NCBI RefSeq assembly: GCF_004551525.1
Contig: NZ_SATR01000025.1
Coordinates: forward strand, 1-64,000
Source of the DNA: Vibrio ouci
GTDB lineage: Bacteria; Pseudomonadota; Gammaproteobacteria; Enterobacterales; Vibrionaceae
Reading direction: 5' to 3'
Length of the DNA stretch: 64,000 nucleotides
In this document: positions 62,491 to 64,000 of the stretch, piece after piece
Numbering within the stretch: the stretch's first letter is position 1
Layout: the number at the start of each line of letters is the position of its first letter
Made by a program: the position numbers and the translations under genes
The notes under the pieces: model-generated
What the model saw: only the letters and a program-made list of their open reading frames with translations
Told to the model about the DNA's origin: nothing
Database searches by the model: none

Positions 62491-63635
62491 CCATCATCGA
62501 ACTCATTAAGTCAGAGCTCAAAGCGATTGTCACCAACCCTGTAGTAGCATTAACCGTTTTTGGTGGGGTATTGTTTTACTCTTTTCTCTATCCGCTCCCA
62601 TACAGTCACCAGACTCCACGTGAGCAAGAGATCAGTATCGTTAACCTGGACCAAAGCCAAACCAGCTTTAAGCTAGAGAGGATGGTTGATGCGACACCAC
62701 AGGTAAAGGTGGTTCAACGCGACTACAGTGTGGAAGCGGCGCATCAAGCGTTCCTAGCAGGTGAAGTTAGCGGGATTTTGGTCATACCTGAGCACTTCTA
62801 CAAAGACCTTATGCTTGGCAAAAGCCCGACGCTTGCTTACGCGGGCGATGCTTCCTATTTCTTGGTATACGGCACAATCGTTGAAGGATTAGCGCAAGCA
62901 GGCGGAACATTAGCCGCACAGACGACTGTCGCTAAGCTGGTGCTTGACGGTCAGCCCTTATCATTGGCCAGTGAACAATACGCGGCGACGAAGCTGAACT
63001 TAAAGCCAACCTTTAACCCTCGCATGGGTTATGTCGACTATGTTGTTCCAGCCGTATTCGTATTGATTTTGCAACAAACACTTGCGATGGCGGCTGGCTT
63101 AGTCGGTGGAACTCAGAAGCACGGTAATGGATATTGGAATCAAGTTGCGCCACTCAAACTACTGAGCGTTAGGACAGGTATCCTTGTTGCTATCTACTAC
63201 TTACTTAGCTGCTACTATTTTGGGGCTAGCTTTACTATGCATGGCATCAGTCAGTTAGCTAGCATTGGGAATCTACTCACCCTACTTCTACCTTTTTTAA
63301 TTGCCTCTAGCGCAATTGGCGTCTGGCTTGGCAGCATTACACCTCGACGAGAATTGGTTACTTTAGTTGTATTGATAAGCTCTATGCCGCTTATCTTTAG
63401 TGCCGGTTTTATATGGCCAATAGAAGCGATACCTACAGCGATTGTTTGGCTGTCACAGCTATTCCCGAGTACACCTGCTATTCAAGGGTTTCTGAGACTC
63501 AATCAAATGGGCGGGGAATGGCCAAGTATTGCTAACCAATACGCTTTGCTGTGGCTGCAAGCGATTGGCTGGGCAACGATCGCTTGGCTATCACTCAGAA
63601 AGTCACTCAATACAAAAACAAAGGCTGGTTATTAA
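62487..63635 (+). CDS. ABC-2 type permease 2 of efflux operon
   Basis: A 382-residue relative of the preceding permease with the same plan: an N-terminal segment (~15-35), a periplasmic domain (EISIVNLDQSQTSFKLERM at ~48-66), and C-terminal segments (~190-375), ending in a basic tail. Together they probably form a heterodimeric pore. The ATP-binding partner is missing from the operon, so it must be supplied in trans or the pump works without one. The stop codon lies within the terminator hairpin. Confidence 0.88.
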   Translation: MTIIELIKSELKAIVTNPVVALTVFGGVLFYSFLYPLPYSHQTPREQEISIVNLDQSQTSFKLERMVDATPQVKVVQRDYSVEAAHQAFLAGEVSGILVIPEHFYKDLMLGKSPTLAYAGDASYFLVYGTIVEGLAQAGGTLAAQTTVAKLVLDGQPLSLASEQYAATKLNLKPTFNPRMGYVDYVVPAVFVLILQQTLAMAAGLVGGTQKHGNGYWNQVAPLKLLSVRTGILVAIYYLLSCYYFGASFTMHGISQLASIGNLLTLLLPFLIASSAIGVWLGSITPRRELVTLVVLISSMPLIFSAGFIWPIEAIPTAIVWLSQLFPSTPAIQGFLRLNQMGGEWPSIANQYALLWLQAIGWATIAWLSLRKSLNTKTKAGY

Positions 63636-63643
63636 CCAGCCTT
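63621..63643. terminator. Bidirectional terminator between efflux operon and MCP
   Basis: AAGGCTGGTT, loop ATT, AACCAGCCTT. The minus-strand flank is T-rich (TTTGTTTTTG), making it stronger for the MCP gene. It overlaps the permease stop codon. Confidence 0.8.
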
Positions 63644-63648
63644 GATTC

Positions 63649-64000
63649 TTACACCTTAAATTGATTCACCATCTGTCGCAGTGATTCGGCTTTATTCGCA
63701 AGTTCTTGCGCTGAGCCGGACGCAACCCCCGCTTGCTGATTGGCATTTTGTGATGCTTCTGACACGCTTTCAACATTTTTCGCCACTTCACTACTTGCAA
63801 GAGACTGCTCCTCAGCGGCAGCAGCAATACTGTCAATCATACTCGCCACTTCTTGCGCGCCACTTACAATTTCTTCCAAGCTTTTACCCGCCTCAGTCGC
63901 AAGGCTAAGCCCTTCGTGAACATGGCTTGTACCTGCTTCCATTCGATTCACCGCTTCATTGGTTTCACTTTGGATGGCCTCAATAGATTCGCCAATTTCT
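63649..64000 (-). CDS. Methyl-accepting chemotaxis protein, C-terminal end (partial)
   Basis: The last ~116 codons of a chemoreceptor; the frame runs off the right edge. The visible part is the descending coiled-coil helix after the signalling tip: IGESIEAIQSETNEAV, the methylation-type segment IDSIAAAAEEQSLASSEVAKN, and a C-terminal LRQMVNQFKV without a CheR pentapeptide. The sensor half is outside the window. Confidence 0.92.
   Translation of the reverse strand, partial: EIGESIEAIQSETNEAVNRMEAGTSHVHEGLSLATEAGKSLEEIVSGAQEVASMIDSIAAAAEEQSLASSEVAKNVESVSEASQNANQQAGVASGSAQELANKAESLRQMVNQFKV

Noticed and set aside
1-64000. CRISPR arrays, tRNA and rRNA genes
   Set aside because: No regularly spaced repeats, cloverleaf-like CCA-ending segments or ribosomal RNA landmarks were seen; a tRNAscan or Infernal run would settle this.

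Overview
The window looks like a chromosomal segment from a marine gammaproteobacterium, most likely a Vibrio. This rests on family content (GntR-controlled prpB-prpC-acnD-prpF-prpE operon, TctCBA carriers, LapA-type adhesin with its own TolC/OmpA pair, multiple chemoreceptors, HD-GYP and GGDEF proteins, a complete type VI secretion locus), moderate GC and short Vibrio-like intergenic regions. The species cannot be named from sequence reading alone. No rRNA, tRNA, insertion sequence, integrase or CRISPR array was seen. Both window edges cut a gene: a giant adhesin on the left and a chemoreceptor on the right.

Region 1 (1-4130): the 5 prime part of a LapA-like retention-module adhesin (minus strand), including a LapG-type cleavage motif. 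Divergent from it is a type I secretion outer-membrane pair (TolC-like and OmpA-like). A DUF2750 protein follows. Region 2 (4200-12400): a TPR-GGDEF cyclase, queE-queC (7-deazaguanine synthesis), a HAD phosphatase, a chemoreceptor, and a GNAT / Nudix-PAP2 pair. The PAP2 half of that fusion has lost its catalytic residues. Region 3 (12400-21200): the methylcitrate cycle operon, prpR(GntR)-prpB-prpC-acnD-prpF-prpE, with two perfect and one degenerate operator palindrome in front of prpR.

Region 4 (21300-50000): a lipoprotein of unknown role, then a complete T6SS. Its order is an unknown protein (divergent), vgrG, a small unknown gene, PAAR, tssA, hcp, tssB, tssC, a second tssC-like gene, tssE, tssF, tssG, tssH(clpV), a three-gene sensor/MFS plus two periplasmic binding proteins, tagH(FHA), tssJ, tssK, tssL(SPOR), tssM and a Ser/Thr kinase. 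All 13 core Tss parts plus PAAR are present. Notable features are the duplicated sheath subunit, a terminator placed just after hcp-tssB-tssC, a TssL with a SPOR domain, a TssM without a Walker A motif, an FHA protein and kinase with no PppA phosphatase nearby, and the embedded sensor-MFS/binding-protein module. That module is the best candidate for an undescribed system: a periplasmic signal-input device built into a secretion operon.

Region 5 (50000-64000): a PA-domain M28 lipoprotein peptidase, a very large Cache/SBP/HAMP/HD-GYP c-di-GMP phosphodiesterase, divergent tctC-tctB-tctA with a long structured RNA between tctC and tctB, a TolC/HlyD/two-ABC-2-permease efflux operon with no ATPase gene, and the end of a second chemoreceptor. 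The window therefore holds a c-di-GMP synthase, a c-di-GMP phosphodiesterase and a likely c-di-GMP-controlled adhesin. A regulatory link among them is inference.
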